DNA of 64,000 nucleotides from JAGHKQ01 sp041920565 (lineage in GTDB: Bacteria; Bacillota; Bacilli; Bacillales; Bacillaceae_G): positions 62,001 to 126,000 of the forward strand of contig JBHGXS010000068.1 in NCBI GenBank assembly GCA_041920565.1, read 5' to 3'. The translations under genes and the position numbers were made by a program. The notes under the pieces are model-generated. The model did no database searches. It saw nothing but the letters and a program-made list of their open reading frames with translations, and had not been told where the DNA came from. Every line of letters begins with the position of its first letter. The stretch's first letter is position 1. Below, one piece after another: positions 32,849 through 41,971 of the stretch.

Positions 32849-35206
32849 CTATTTGAGTTCTACCACCGTAACGCCAAGTCCGCCTTCTCCTATGTCACCG
32901 TAACGGAAGTTCTTGACGGCGCGATGCTTTTTCAAGTATTCTTGTACTCCTTGACGCAATGCCCCTGTTCCTTTTCCGTGAATGATGGAAACGCGCGGAT
33001 AATTTGCAAGAAGAGCATCATCGATATATTTTTCAACCTTATGCAAGGCGTCTTCGTATCGTTCGCCGCGCAGGTCTAATTCCAATCCCACATGATAGTC
33101 TTTTCCTTTTACGGTCGCAAGTGCTTTTTTCTCTACCGGCTTTGGACTGCTGATGTATTCCATGTCTGTTTCTTTTACTTTCATTTTCAATATGCCGATT
33201 TGGACTTGCCATTCGTTGTCGCTTACCTTTTCCAACAGCTGCCCCTTTTGTCCGAATGTCAGCACTTTTACTTCGTCGCCTGCTCGGAATGTTTGCTTCG
33301 GCTTTGCTGCCTTCACTGGTTTCTTTTTGTCCACAAGCTTCGGTACTGCGCCCTCTAAGCGGCTTTTCGCTTCAATGAGCTCATGCTCTTTTACGTTGGC
33401 AAGCTGTTCCTTGCGCAAATGACGAAGCTCCCGGATGATGGATTCCGCTTCTTTTTTAGATTGCTCAATGCTTTCCGCTGCTTTTCGCTCCGCTTCTTCG
33501 AGCATTTTGTCGCGCTGCTCATTAAATTCGATAATTTGGCGCTGCAGCTCCTTATGAAGCTTCTCGGCTTCCTTGCGAAGCTCTTCCGCTTCCTGCCATT
33601 CTCGTTCCGCATTCTTTTTGCTTTCTTCGAGTTTGGCAATCATATTTTCTACTTTGTTTGCTTCCATGCTCGTATGGCTGCGGGCACGGTCGATGACTCG
33701 TTCGGACAACCCGAGACGTTTGGAAATTTCAAAAGCGTTGCTTCGTCCCGGCACGCCGATTAACAGCTTGTAAGTCGGGCTTAACGTATTTACATCAAAC
33801 TCCACGCTGGCATTAATGACCTTTTCTCGGTTATAGCCATATGCTTTCAATTCCGGATAGTGTGTCGTCGCAACTACACGTGCTCCTCGATTGTGCACTT
33901 CATCCAAAATAGAAATAGCCAAGGCTGCTCCTTCTTGCGGATCTGTTCCTGCACCCAGTTCATCAAACATCACTAAGCTTTCAAAGTCGGCTTGTTCTAA
34001 TATTTCAACAATATTTACCATATGAGAGGAGAATGTACTTAAACTTTGCTCAATGGACTGTTCGTCTCCGATATCCGCAAATACTTTCTTGAATACACAA
34101 ATTTCCGAACCGTCCAGAGCCGGAATTTGCAGACCGGATTGTGCCATTAAGACACATAGCCCGATCGTTTTTAATGTAACAGTTTTCCCCCCTGTGTTTG
34201 GCCCGGTAATAACAATCGTCGTAAAATCTCCGCCAAGTTCAATATCATTTGGAACTACTACATCCTGAGGGATAAGCGGGTGGCGAGCCTTAAACAGCTT
34301 CATATAACGATTGTTGTTGAGCCTTGGCTTGGACGCTTTCAATCGTTTCGCATAAAAGGCTTTCGCAAAAATGAAATCAAGCTCCGCCAGCACTTCCACG
34401 TTTTCCAATATCATATCTGCTTCTGTTGCCACTGCGGCAGACAATTCGGTTAAAATGCGTTCGATTTCCTGCTTCTCTTTCACTTTCGCTTCCTGAAGCT
34501 GATTGTTCAAATCTACAACGGACTGCGGTTCAATGAACAAGGTTTGTCCTGAAGCAGACTGGTCGTGAACAATTCCGCCATATACGTGGCGATATTCTTG
34601 TTTTACCGGAATGACATAACGATCGTTTCGAATCGTGACGATAGCGTCAGACAGCATTTTCGTTGCGTTAGAAGAACGCGTTAAATTTTCCAGCTTTTCG
34701 CGAATGCGGGATTCCGCACTGCGAATTTGATGGCGAATGCTGCGCAACTTTTCACTTGCGCTGTCCAGCACTTCCCCGCCGTCTCCGATACAGTTGTTAA
34801 TTTTCTTTTCTAAATCATAGAGAGACAGCATTCTCCCTACAAGCGATTCTAAAATCGGAAGCGCTTGTCCGTCTTCGACCATATCTTCAATGAAGCGTTT
34901 CATCTGACGGCTTGCATACATGGTGCTGGAAATGTCCAACAGCTCTTGCGGACTCAGCACGCCGCCGATTTTGGCACGCTTCACATTCATGCGAATATCA
35001 AACGCCCCTCCCAATGGAACGTTTCCTTTTAAACGCACCACTGTGGCCGCTTCATCCGTTGTTTCTTGTAAATGAACCACTTCTTCAAATTCTATGCTTG
35101 GCTGCAGCTTGCGCACTTTTTCACGCCCTAAAGACGATGCTACATGCTCAAGCAGCTGCTCTTTCACTTTATCGTATTCTAATACCCGCAATGTACGCTC
35201 TAACAT
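32849..35206 (-). CDS. mutS2: MutS2 (endonuclease MutS2, Smr domain)
   Basis: 785 residues. The MutS-like ATPase has Walker A TGPNTGGKTVTLKT (about 332-345), VFADIGDEQSIEQSLSTFS and Walker B LVMFDELGAGTDPQEGAAL; a long Glu/Lys coiled coil covers about 515-640; the C-terminal Smr domain (about 705-785) has LDLRGERYEDAL and HGKGTGALRQGV. The MutS mismatch-reading N-terminal domains are missing, as expected. MutS2 suppresses homologous recombination and, in B. subtilis, acts on collided ribosomes. It lies 9 bases behind polX. Confidence 0.96.
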   Translation of the reverse strand: MLERTLRVLEYDKVKEQLLEHVASSLGREKVRKLQPSIEFEEVVHLQETTDEAATVVRLKGNVPLGGAFDIRMNVKRAKIGGVLSPQELLDISSTMYASRQMKRFIEDMVEDGQALPILESLVGRMLSLYDLEKKINNCIGDGGEVLDSASEKLRSIRHQIRSAESRIREKLENLTRSSNATKMLSDAIVTIRNDRYVIPVKQEYRHVYGGIVHDQSASGQTLFIEPQSVVDLNNQLQEAKVKEKQEIERILTELSAAVATEADMILENVEVLAELDFIFAKAFYAKRLKASKPRLNNNRYMKLFKARHPLIPQDVVVPNDIELGGDFTTIVITGPNTGGKTVTLKTIGLCVLMAQSGLQIPALDGSEICVFKKVFADIGDEQSIEQSLSTFSSHMVNIVEILEQADFESLVMFDELGAGTDPQEGAALAISILDEVHNRGARVVATTHYPELKAYGYNREKVINASVEFDVNTLSPTYKLLIGVPGRSNAFEISKRLGLSERVIDRARSHTSMEANKVENMIAKLEESKKNAEREWQEAEELRKEAEKLHKELQRQIIEFNEQRDKMLEEAERKAAESIEQSKKEAESIIRELRHLRKEQLANVKEHELIEAKSRLEGAVPKLVDKKKPVKAAKPKQTFRAGDEVKVLTFGQKGQLLEKVSDNEWQVQIGILKMKVKETDMEYISSPKPVEKKALATVKGKDYHVGLELDLRGERYEDALHKVEKYIDDALLANYPRVSIIHGKGTGALRQGVQEYLKKHRAVKNFRYGDIGEGGLGVTVVELK

Positions 35207-35215
35207 AACATCCTC

Positions 35216-36934
35216 CTACTTATGGCGGCGGATAAAATCTAAAAGCTTATCAATGTCCCACGTATTGATGACTGTATCTTTTTGAATCCAGCCTTTCTTC
35301 GCGGCCGCTACGCCAATTTCCATATGCTCCAGCATGTCCAGCTGATGAGCATCGGTATTAATTGCAATTTTCACGCCTGCATCCTGCGCTTTTTTCAACA
35401 GTTCCGCCGACAAATCTAATCGGTGCGGATTTGCATTCAACTCAAGCACCGTATCCGTTTCTTTGGCAAGCTGAATCAATAATTCTGTATCCACGTCATA
35501 TCCTTCGCGACGGCCGATGAGACGTCCCGTCGGATGAGCAATCATATTTACGTGATTATTTTCGATTGCTGTGCGAAGACGCTTCATAATCGTTTCCCTG
35601 TCTTGTGAGAAGCTGGAGTGAATGGCTCCGATGACGAAATCCAGCTGCTTGAGCACCTCATCATCAAAATCAAGGGTCGCATCCGGTAAAATGTCCATCT
35701 CAATGCCTCGCAAAATCGTGAAATTCGGATACTTTTCGTTTATTCTTCTAATTTCTTCTCCTTGCTGCAGAAGGCGTTCTTTCGTCAAACCGTTGGCTAC
35801 TTTTAAATATTGAGAGTGATCTGTGACAGCAATATAGTTATACCCCCGTGCGATCGCAGCTTGCACCATTTCTTCAATGGAAAACGCACCATCGCTCCAA
35901 GTTGTATGCATATGCAGATCGCCTTGAATATCCTCAAGCTCGACCAGCTTGCCATACTCATGGATCCATTCGATTTCCCTGCCGTCTTCCCGTACTTCCG
36001 GCGGAATGTAAGGCAGGTTAAAATGCGCAAAAAACTCTTCTTCGGACTCGAATGTTTTAACTTCTCCCGTTTCCAAGTTTTCAACGCCATATTCGCTTAT
36101 TTTTTCATTTTGCGCTTTAGCAATTTGCCGCATTCTTACATTGTGCTCCTTTGAGCCTGTGAAATGATGCAGCGTAGTGATATATTCTTCCGGTTTGACC
36201 AAACGGAAATCAACCGCAATGTCGTATTCATACTGCAAGCGAAGCGATACCTTTGTGTCGCCGCTTGCAATGACTTCCGCGATATTATCAAGCTTCAACA
36301 GCTCTTCCCGTACGATTTGCGGATGTTCAGTTGCAATGATGAAATCCAAGTCTTTTACGGTTTCCCGTACGCGGCGCAAACTGCCTGCTCGTGAAAAACG
36401 CTCCACTTCTTGGATCGTCGCAAGTTTTCGTTCAATTTCTTCCGCAATTGGAATCACATCCGCAATCGGCAAACGCTCCGGACGAGCCCCGAATTGTTCC
36501 ACAGCTTCCAATATTTTTTCTTCCGTTTTCTTTCCAAATCCGGCAAGAACTTGTACTTTATGCTCTTCACATGCTTGCTTCAATGTCATTAAGTCAATGA
36601 CACCGAGCTCCTTATACAGCTTGGCCACCTTTTTGCCGCCGAGTCCCGGCAGCTTTAATAAAGGAATCAGACTGCTTGGCACTTCTTTTTCCAGCTCTTG
36701 AAGCACCTCCGATTTTCCCGTTTCTATGTATTCCAAAATAACCGCAGCCGTGCCTTTACCGATGCCGCCGATTTTTGTAAAATCTTCAATTTCGGACAAA
36801 CTGCGATCATCGGTTTCCAATGCATTTGCCGCTTTGCGAAACGCCGAAATCTTAAATGGATTTTCGCCTTTCAACTCCATATATAAAGCAATCGTTTCGA
36901 GAAGCTTGATTACTTGCTTTTTATTTATGTTCAT
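35216..36934 (-). CDS. polX: DNA polymerase X with PHP domain
   Basis: 572 residues. Helix-hairpin-helix segments GIGKGTAAVILEYI and LPGLGGKKVAKLYKEL lie in the first 120 residues, the nucleotidyltransferase core has RAGSLRRVRETVKDLDFIIA with the catalytic Asp pair, and the PHP phosphoesterase (about 330-570) has DLHMHTTWSDGAFS, AVTDHSQ, ILRGIEMDIL and INTDAH (metal-binding His and Asp). It fills short gaps and processes 3' ends in base-excision repair. Operon order zapA-cvpA-polX-mutS2 is kept. Confidence 0.95.
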   Translation of the reverse strand: MNINKKQVIKLLETIALYMELKGENPFKISAFRKAANALETDDRSLSEIEDFTKIGGIGKGTAAVILEYIETGKSEVLQELEKEVPSSLIPLLKLPGLGGKKVAKLYKELGVIDLMTLKQACEEHKVQVLAGFGKKTEEKILEAVEQFGARPERLPIADVIPIAEEIERKLATIQEVERFSRAGSLRRVRETVKDLDFIIATEHPQIVREELLKLDNIAEVIASGDTKVSLRLQYEYDIAVDFRLVKPEEYITTLHHFTGSKEHNVRMRQIAKAQNEKISEYGVENLETGEVKTFESEEEFFAHFNLPYIPPEVREDGREIEWIHEYGKLVELEDIQGDLHMHTTWSDGAFSIEEMVQAAIARGYNYIAVTDHSQYLKVANGLTKERLLQQGEEIRRINEKYPNFTILRGIEMDILPDATLDFDDEVLKQLDFVIGAIHSSFSQDRETIMKRLRTAIENNHVNMIAHPTGRLIGRREGYDVDTELLIQLAKETDTVLELNANPHRLDLSAELLKKAQDAGVKIAINTDAHQLDMLEHMEIGVAAAKKGWIQKDTVINTWDIDKLLDFIRRHK

Positions 36935-36984
36935 TCTTCTCCCACCTCTCTGAACGCTCTCGTTACAGTTTTTCCTAGTTACTA

Positions 36985-37016
36985 TGAAAAAACTTCCCTT
37001 TCAAAAAAGAGAAGTT
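36985..37016 (-). terminator. Hairpin between cvpA and polX
   Basis: AACTTCTCTT pairs with AAGGGAAGTT on the minus strand followed by TTTTT; it starts inside the cvpA stop codon. It probably reduces transcription into polX. Confidence 0.6.
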
Positions 37017-37554
37017 AAACTTTATCCCCAAACACCCACAGCTCTTTTACTTTTTCAGAAAGAATCGGTGTATCTTCTACGATAAATTTCGGTAACACGG
37101 CATCTTGCAGCGATGTTTGCACGTGCTGCTCCGGCAATAAAGAGGCTGCAAAAATAACGATGAACAGAATGATGTACACCTCTAAAAATCCGAGCACGGC
37201 TCCGCCCAGCGAATTCACTTGCTTCAGCACCGGAATTTGGGCAAACATATTCAGAAGATGTCCGATTAATGTGAACACAATTTTTGTTACTAAAAATAAA
37301 AGCACAAATGCAATGGCACGGTAAAACGCATCTTCTACGCTCACATTTTCGAGCCATGCATGCATCGTCGCCGTTGTTTCTAGCGGATACGGAATAATTC
37401 CTTTCAAAACCGGCGCTGCATCATCATAATAAAGATAAGCGACTATGTATGCTGCAATAAAGCCCGTTAAACGGACGACCTGAAGAATGAGCCCTCTTTT
37501 TAATCCAAGAAGAAATCCACACGCAAGCAAAAGGACTATTATCAAATCAAGCAT
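37015..37554 (-). CDS. cvpA: CvpA-family membrane protein (YshB)
   Basis: 179 residues with four membrane helices; it starts MLDLIIVLLLACGFLLGLKRG and contains RLTGFIAAYIVAYLYY and VNSLGGAVLGFLEVYIILF (read in parts), as in CvpA/YshB proteins. The E. coli member is needed for colicin V export and cell-envelope integrity; the Bacillus role is undefined. Its ATG shares one base with the zapA stop (TAATG), so the two are coupled. Confidence 0.88.
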   Translation of the reverse strand: MLDLIIVLLLACGFLLGLKRGLILQVVRLTGFIAAYIVAYLYYDDAAPVLKGIIPYPLETTATMHAWLENVSVEDAFYRAIAFVLLFLVTKIVFTLIGHLLNMFAQIPVLKQVNSLGGAVLGFLEVYIILFIVIFAASLLPEQHVQTSLQDAVLPKFIVEDTPILSEKVKELWVFGDKV

Positions 37555-37835
37555 TATTCAATCATTCCTTTTTGATGAAGTCGTTCTTTTAATCGTTCAT
37601 GCTCTTCACGCAATTTTATGTAATCATGCACTACGTTGACGGCTGTAAGCACCGCCAGTTTATTTATATCAAGAGACGGATTCTTCGCATTAATTTCACG
37701 CATTTTATCATCAACAATCGCGGCTACCATGCGAATATGGCTTGTACTTTCATCGCCTACGATCGAGTATTGTTGTCCATATATATCAACGGTGATTCGT
37801 TTTCTGTTTTGTTGTGACAAAGCACTGTCCTCCAA
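37554..37835 (-). CDS. zapA: Cell division protein ZapA
   Basis: 93 residues, close to B. subtilis ZapA: KRITVDIYGQQYSIVGDES, HIRMVAAIVDDKMREINAKNP and LDINKLAVLTAVNVVHDYIKL (read in parts), then a short coiled coil. ZapA binds FtsZ and promotes filament bundling at midcell. It is first in the zapA-cvpA unit and divergent from rnhC across 112 bases. Confidence 0.95.
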   Translation of the reverse strand: MEDSALSQQNRKRITVDIYGQQYSIVGDESTSHIRMVAAIVDDKMREINAKNPSLDINKLAVLTAVNVVHDYIKLREEHERLKERLHQKGMIE

Positions 37836-37947
37836 TCAACATACAAAATCCTAAATGTAATCATACCATGAAAAAACGGTATATGGAAAGATTAACACCA
37901 TTTCGATATGATTAAAAGTAGAAGTCCAAAATGAAGGAGCGAATATT

Positions 37948-38877
37948 TTGTCAAATCACGTCGTATTGAAAGTAAACACGTCTACTATAGAAAAAATGAA
38001 AGCTTATTATGAATCCTCCCTGCAGCCGAAAGTGCCTCAGGGTGGTGTTTTTACCGCCAAGGTTCCAGGTTGTACCATTACCGCTTACAAATCGGGAAAA
38101 GTCATGTTTCAAGGAGCAGCTTCCGGGCAAGAAGCAAATCGCTGGGACACAGGAGACGATGCTCCAACCACTCCAAAACCAAAACAAACAACACTGTATA
38201 CTCCGCCTGTTTCTATCAGCAGTATGTCCATTATCGGGTCGGATGAAGTCGGAACCGGAGATTATTTCGGACCGATTACAGTTGTTGCAGTTTACGCAGA
38301 TAAAACTCAAATTCCTTTATTGAAGGAGCTCGGTGTAAAAGATTCGAAAAACTTAAATGATGAGCAAATTAAAAAAATTGCCAAGGATCTTCTTGCCGTC
38401 GTTCCTTACAGCTTGCTTACCTTACATAATGAAAAATACAATGAGCTGCAGCAAAGGGGAATGAATCAAGGACAAATAAAAGCATGGCTTCATAATCAGG
38501 CCATCCGAAAAGTGTTGGAGAAAATCAGCCCGAAGACACCTGAAGCGATCTTGATTGACCAATTTGTGCAACCGGAAACCTACTATAAATATTTAGAGAA
38601 GCAAAAAGAAGTACAGCGGGAAAACGTCTACTTTTCTACAAAAGGAGAAAGCGTTCATGTTGCGGTTGCAGCAGCCTCCATTTTAGCCCGGTATGCGTTT
38701 GTAAAACAGTTTGATGAATTAAGCAAGAAGGCAGGCTTCCCTTTACCAAAAGGCGCCGGCGCGCAAGTAGATGTTGCTGCAGCAAAGCTGATTAAAAAAT
38801 ATGGAGAAGGATGTTTGAAAGAGTTTACGAAGCTGCATTTTGCGAATACGGAGAAAGCAAAGCGGCTTGCAAAATAG
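37948..38877 (+). CDS. rnhC: Ribonuclease HIII
   Basis: 309 residues. The N-terminal 85 residues are the TBP-like substrate-binding domain special to HIII enzymes; the RNase H fold follows with IGSDEVGTGDYFGPITVVAV (catalytic Asp and Glu near 97-98), LGVKDSKNL (Asp), ILIDQFVQPETYY and STKGESVHVAVAAASILARY (read in parts). It degrades RNA-DNA hybrids. The start is TTG or ATG near AAGGAG at the 37930s; the frame given begins with TTG after GAATATT, matching the family N-terminus SNHVVLKV. Confidence 0.94.
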   Translation: MSNHVVLKVNTSTIEKMKAYYESSLQPKVPQGGVFTAKVPGCTITAYKSGKVMFQGAASGQEANRWDTGDDAPTTPKPKQTTLYTPPVSISSMSIIGSDEVGTGDYFGPITVVAVYADKTQIPLLKELGVKDSKNLNDEQIKKIAKDLLAVVPYSLLTLHNEKYNELQQRGMNQGQIKAWLHNQAIRKVLEKISPKTPEAILIDQFVQPETYYKYLEKQKEVQRENVYFSTKGESVHVAVAAASILARYAFVKQFDELSKKAGFPLPKGAGAQVDVAAAKLIKKYGEGCLKEFTKLHFANTEKAKRLAK

Positions 38878-38880
38878 ATC

Positions 38881-38910
38881 AGAACCGGCATGTTGACCGG
38901 TTCTTCTTTT
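38881..38910 (+). terminator. Terminator after rnhC
   Basis: AGAACCGG and CCGGTTCT over an 8-base loop, then TTCTTTT. Confidence 0.85.
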
Positions 38911-38956
38911 AAATCCTATTTGTTTTCTTCATTAAAAAATAAAGGGGATATGTTGA

Positions 38957-39250
38957 ATGATACTTGAAGCGGTAATGTTACATGTAAAAGACGGGATGGA
39001 ACACGAATTTGAAGCTGCATTTAAAGAAGCTTCTGCGATTATTTCATCTATGAGCGGCTATATTTCGCATACGCTCCATAAATGTATAGAAGTAGAGAGA
39101 AAATACTTGCTGCTAGTAGAATGGGAAACGCTGGAAGATCACACCATCGGATTTCTCACTTCCCAAGAATATCAAGAATGGAAACAATTACTTCATCACT
39201 TTTACGAGCCGTTTCCAATCGTGGAGCATTTCGAAAACATTCCTCTATAA
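38957..39250 (+). CDS. Antibiotic biosynthesis monooxygenase (ABM) domain protein
   Basis: A 97-residue ferredoxin-like dimeric alpha-beta barrel protein. MILEAVMLHVKDGMEHEFE starts the fold, SMSGYISHTLHKC and KYLLLVEWETLEDH (VEWE strand) are typical of ABM-family quinol monooxygenase or haem-degrading-like proteins, and the helix FLTSQEYQEWKQLLHHFY closes it. The substrate is unknown; no haem-ligand pattern specific to IsdG is clear. AAGGGG lies before ATG. A repeat element follows instead of a normal terminator. Confidence 0.8.
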   Translation: MILEAVMLHVKDGMEHEFEAAFKEASAIISSMSGYISHTLHKCIEVERKYLLLVEWETLEDHTIGFLTSQEYQEWKQLLHHFYEPFPIVEHFENIPL

Positions 39251-39279
39251 GAAAAACTGATCATGGGTAATATAATTCG

Positions 39280-39425
39280 TACTTTCTCTGTTCCAGCCCA
39301 TCCAAGAATTGTACGGAAATGATAATAATTGTACCAAATTTAAATGAATTGCACCGAAATCTCATACAATTGCACCATTTTCAAATTAATTGCGCCAAAT
39401 CAAAGAACAATTGCACCAAACACAA
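39280..39425 (+). repeat. Dispersed AATTGC element, copy B
   Basis: GTTCCAGCCCATCCAAG lead-in, then six motif units beginning at 39307, 39327, 39347, 39368, 39388 and 39409 (steps 20, 20, 21, 20, 21): AATTGTAC, AATTGTACC, AATTGCACC, AATTGCACC, AATTGCGCC, AATTGCACC, each followed by AAA or a close variant. This copy has no clear hairpin in front. Confidence 0.85.
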
Positions 39426-39494
39426 GATGATTTGTTTCCATAGAAAAAACGCTACAAAGTTGCTCACTGTGGGAGATCCCAAGAGTTATATTAT

Positions 39495-39528
39495 TGAAAA
39501 AAGCAGCCCTCAACCAAGGGCTGCTTTC
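39495..39528 (-). terminator. Terminator after pheT
   Basis: AAAGCAGCCCT and AGGGCTGCTTT pair over 6 bases with T following on the minus strand. Confidence 0.9.
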
Positions 39529-39532
39529 TCTA

Positions 39533-41953
39533 TTATTTACGCAACTGGGCGCCGAATTTTTCTTCCACTGCTTTTAATACATTGTTGTGGGCCGCTGTCA
39601 CTTCTTCGTCTGTTAATGTGCGTTCAGGGTCGAAGTAGCGAAGCGAGAATGCAAGGGATTTCTTGCCTTCTTCCATCTTTTCGCCTTCATATAAGTCAAA
39701 CAGCGTTACTTCTTTCAATAACTCGCCGCCTGCTTCCACAATTGTCGCACGGATATCGCCTGCTACTGCAGCTTTATCCACTACAAGCGCCATGTCACGA
39801 GTCATGGACGGGAAGCGAGGAATGCTTGTGTAACGCACTTCTTCTACGTCGGCTTGGAACAGCTTGCCTAACGAAAGCTCGAAGATATACGTTTCTTTAA
39901 TATCCAACTCTTTTTGCACTTCCGGATGCACTTGGCCGACAAAGCCGATTTCTTCGCCTTCTAGTACGATGCTTGCCGTACGTCCCGGATGCATGCCATC
40001 CTTCTTCGCAGCTTTGTATGCCACTTTGTTCGTTACTCCCAACAGTTCAAATAAACCGTCTAGCACTCCCTTGATGACATAGAAGTCAACTGCTTTCTTT
40101 TCGCCTTGCCATGGATGATGAAGAACTAAACCAGTCATCGCTCCCGCTAAATGCTGTTGTTCTCTTGGCTGTTCATTTTCGGATGTCGGAACGAATACAG
40201 ATCCGATTTCGTATAAAGCCACATTCTCAATTTTACGGTTATTATTATACGCTACCGCATCCAGCAAGTGAGGAAGCAAGCTTAAACGAAGCTGGCTGCG
40301 ATCTTCGCTCATCGGCAATGCCAAGCGGACAGGCTCTTTCTCTGCCCCTTGCAATGCATATTGTTTTGCCTTGCTTGCGCTTGTTAAAGAATATGTGATT
40401 GCCTCATAAAGACCCGCACCTTCTAAGTAACGGCGCACTTTACGGCGTTTTGCTTGGTTCTCTGTTAAACGTCCGCGCGTCGTTTCTGCAACTGGAAGCG
40501 TCGCCGGAATATGGTCGTAGCCATATAAACGGCCTACTTCTTCTACTAAATCCTCCGGAATGGTAATATCTGGTCTTCGCGTCGGTACATGTACTTGGAA
40601 TGTTCCTTCTACTTCTGTGTACGGGAATTTTAAGTTATTGAAAATTTCCGCTACTTCTTGAGCTGTAATTGCTGTACCTAATACACTGTTAATTTTATCA
40701 ACAGACACAGAAACCGTTGTTTCCTCTAAACGAAGGTTATCTACTTCGACGACTCCTTCTAACGCTTCGCCGCCGGCATATTTTGCCATTAAAGCAGCTG
40801 CACGCTGTACTGCTTCAAATGTACGTGTTGGGTCGATTCCTTTTTCAAAGCGGGCACTGGATTCACTGCGCAATCCTAAATCTTTGGAAGCTTTGCGAAC
40901 CGTTGCGCCTGTAAAATAAGCAGACTCGATTAATACATTTACAGTATCCGCATCTACTTCAGAGTTTGCTCCGCCCATCACACCGGCAACTGCCACCGCT
41001 TTTTTGCCGTTTGTAATAACAAGATGATCCGCTTGTAATGTGCGCTCGTTGCCGTCCAATGTTTCAATGATTTCTCCTTCTTCGGCAAGACGGACTACGA
41101 TTTCTTTTGAGCCGAGTTTATCGTAATCAAACGCATGAAGCGGTTGACCGTATTCCATTAAGATGTAGTTTGTGATATCTACCACGTTGTTGATTGGGCG
41201 AACCCCCGCTGCCATTAAACGTGTTTGCATCCAAATTGGAGAAGGACCGATTTTCACGTTTTTCACCATTTTGGCGATATACAACGGATTTTGCTCCGGC
41301 GCATCTACCGTTACACGGATATAATCAGACGTTTTTTCTTCAATTTCCTTCAGTTCAACTGCAGGACGCTTCACTTCGCGTCCTAAAATGGCTGCAACCT
41401 CATATGCTACGCCTAACATATTTAAGCAGTCCGCACGGTTTGGCGTTAAGCCAAGCTCCAGCACCTCATCATGAAGGTTTAACAGCTCCAATGCGTCCGC
41501 TCCTACTTCTACATCGCTTGGAAATACGAAAATTCCTTCTGCGTAGTCCTTTGCAATGACTTTTGATTCAATGCCAAGCTCTTGCAGAGAACAAATCATT
41601 CCTTGTGATACTTCGCCGCGAAGCTTCGCTTTTTTAATTTTAAAATTACCTGGCAGCACTGCGCCGATTTTAGCAACAGCGACTTTTTGCCCTTTTGCTA
41701 CGTTCTTTGCTCCGCAAATGATTTGCAGCGGATCTTCTTCGCCTACATCGACAAGGCATTTGCTTAACTTGTCAGCTTCTGGATGCTTTTCGCACTCTAA
41801 TACGTGGCCGACAACAACACCGCTGACACCTTTATTTAATACTTCAATGCCTTCTACTTCAATGCCGCTCTTCGTAATTTTATCAGCCAATTCAGACGCC
41901 GTAATCCCGTCTAAATCTACATATTCTTGTAACCATCTGTATGATACGAACAT
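39533..41953 (-). CDS. pheT: Phenylalanyl-tRNA synthetase beta subunit
   Basis: 806 residues. It begins MFVSYRWLQEYVDLD, has the EMAP/OB tRNA-binding domain (about 40-150), the B3/B4 editing domain (about 210-400, with SKDLGLRSESSARFEKGID), the B5 domain, a catalytic-like core and the C-terminal FDX-ACB anticodon-binding fold (about 712-805, SIPRFPSMTRDMALVV). With PheS it forms the alpha2beta2 enzyme. It lies 18 bases behind pheS under T-box control. Confidence 0.97.
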   Translation of the reverse strand: MFVSYRWLQEYVDLDGITASELADKITKSGIEVEGIEVLNKGVSGVVVGHVLECEKHPEADKLSKCLVDVGEEDPLQIICGAKNVAKGQKVAVAKIGAVLPGNFKIKKAKLRGEVSQGMICSLQELGIESKVIAKDYAEGIFVFPSDVEVGADALELLNLHDEVLELGLTPNRADCLNMLGVAYEVAAILGREVKRPAVELKEIEEKTSDYIRVTVDAPEQNPLYIAKMVKNVKIGPSPIWMQTRLMAAGVRPINNVVDITNYILMEYGQPLHAFDYDKLGSKEIVVRLAEEGEIIETLDGNERTLQADHLVITNGKKAVAVAGVMGGANSEVDADTVNVLIESAYFTGATVRKASKDLGLRSESSARFEKGIDPTRTFEAVQRAAALMAKYAGGEALEGVVEVDNLRLEETTVSVSVDKINSVLGTAITAQEVAEIFNNLKFPYTEVEGTFQVHVPTRRPDITIPEDLVEEVGRLYGYDHIPATLPVAETTRGRLTENQAKRRKVRRYLEGAGLYEAITYSLTSASKAKQYALQGAEKEPVRLALPMSEDRSQLRLSLLPHLLDAVAYNNNRKIENVALYEIGSVFVPTSENEQPREQQHLAGAMTGLVLHHPWQGEKKAVDFYVIKGVLDGLFELLGVTNKVAYKAAKKDGMHPGRTASIVLEGEEIGFVGQVHPEVQKELDIKETYIFELSLGKLFQADVEEVRYTSIPRFPSMTRDMALVVDKAAVAGDIRATIVEAGGELLKEVTLFDLYEGEKMEEGKKSLAFSLRYFDPERTLTDEEVTAAHNNVLKAVEEKFGAQLRK

Positions 41954-41971
41954 TGGTTATCTCCTCCCTTA

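Noticed and set aside
32849..36934. Many plus-strand frames opposite mutS2 and polX
   Set aside because: They are frames opposite well-supported genes, without family motifs or ribosome-binding sites.
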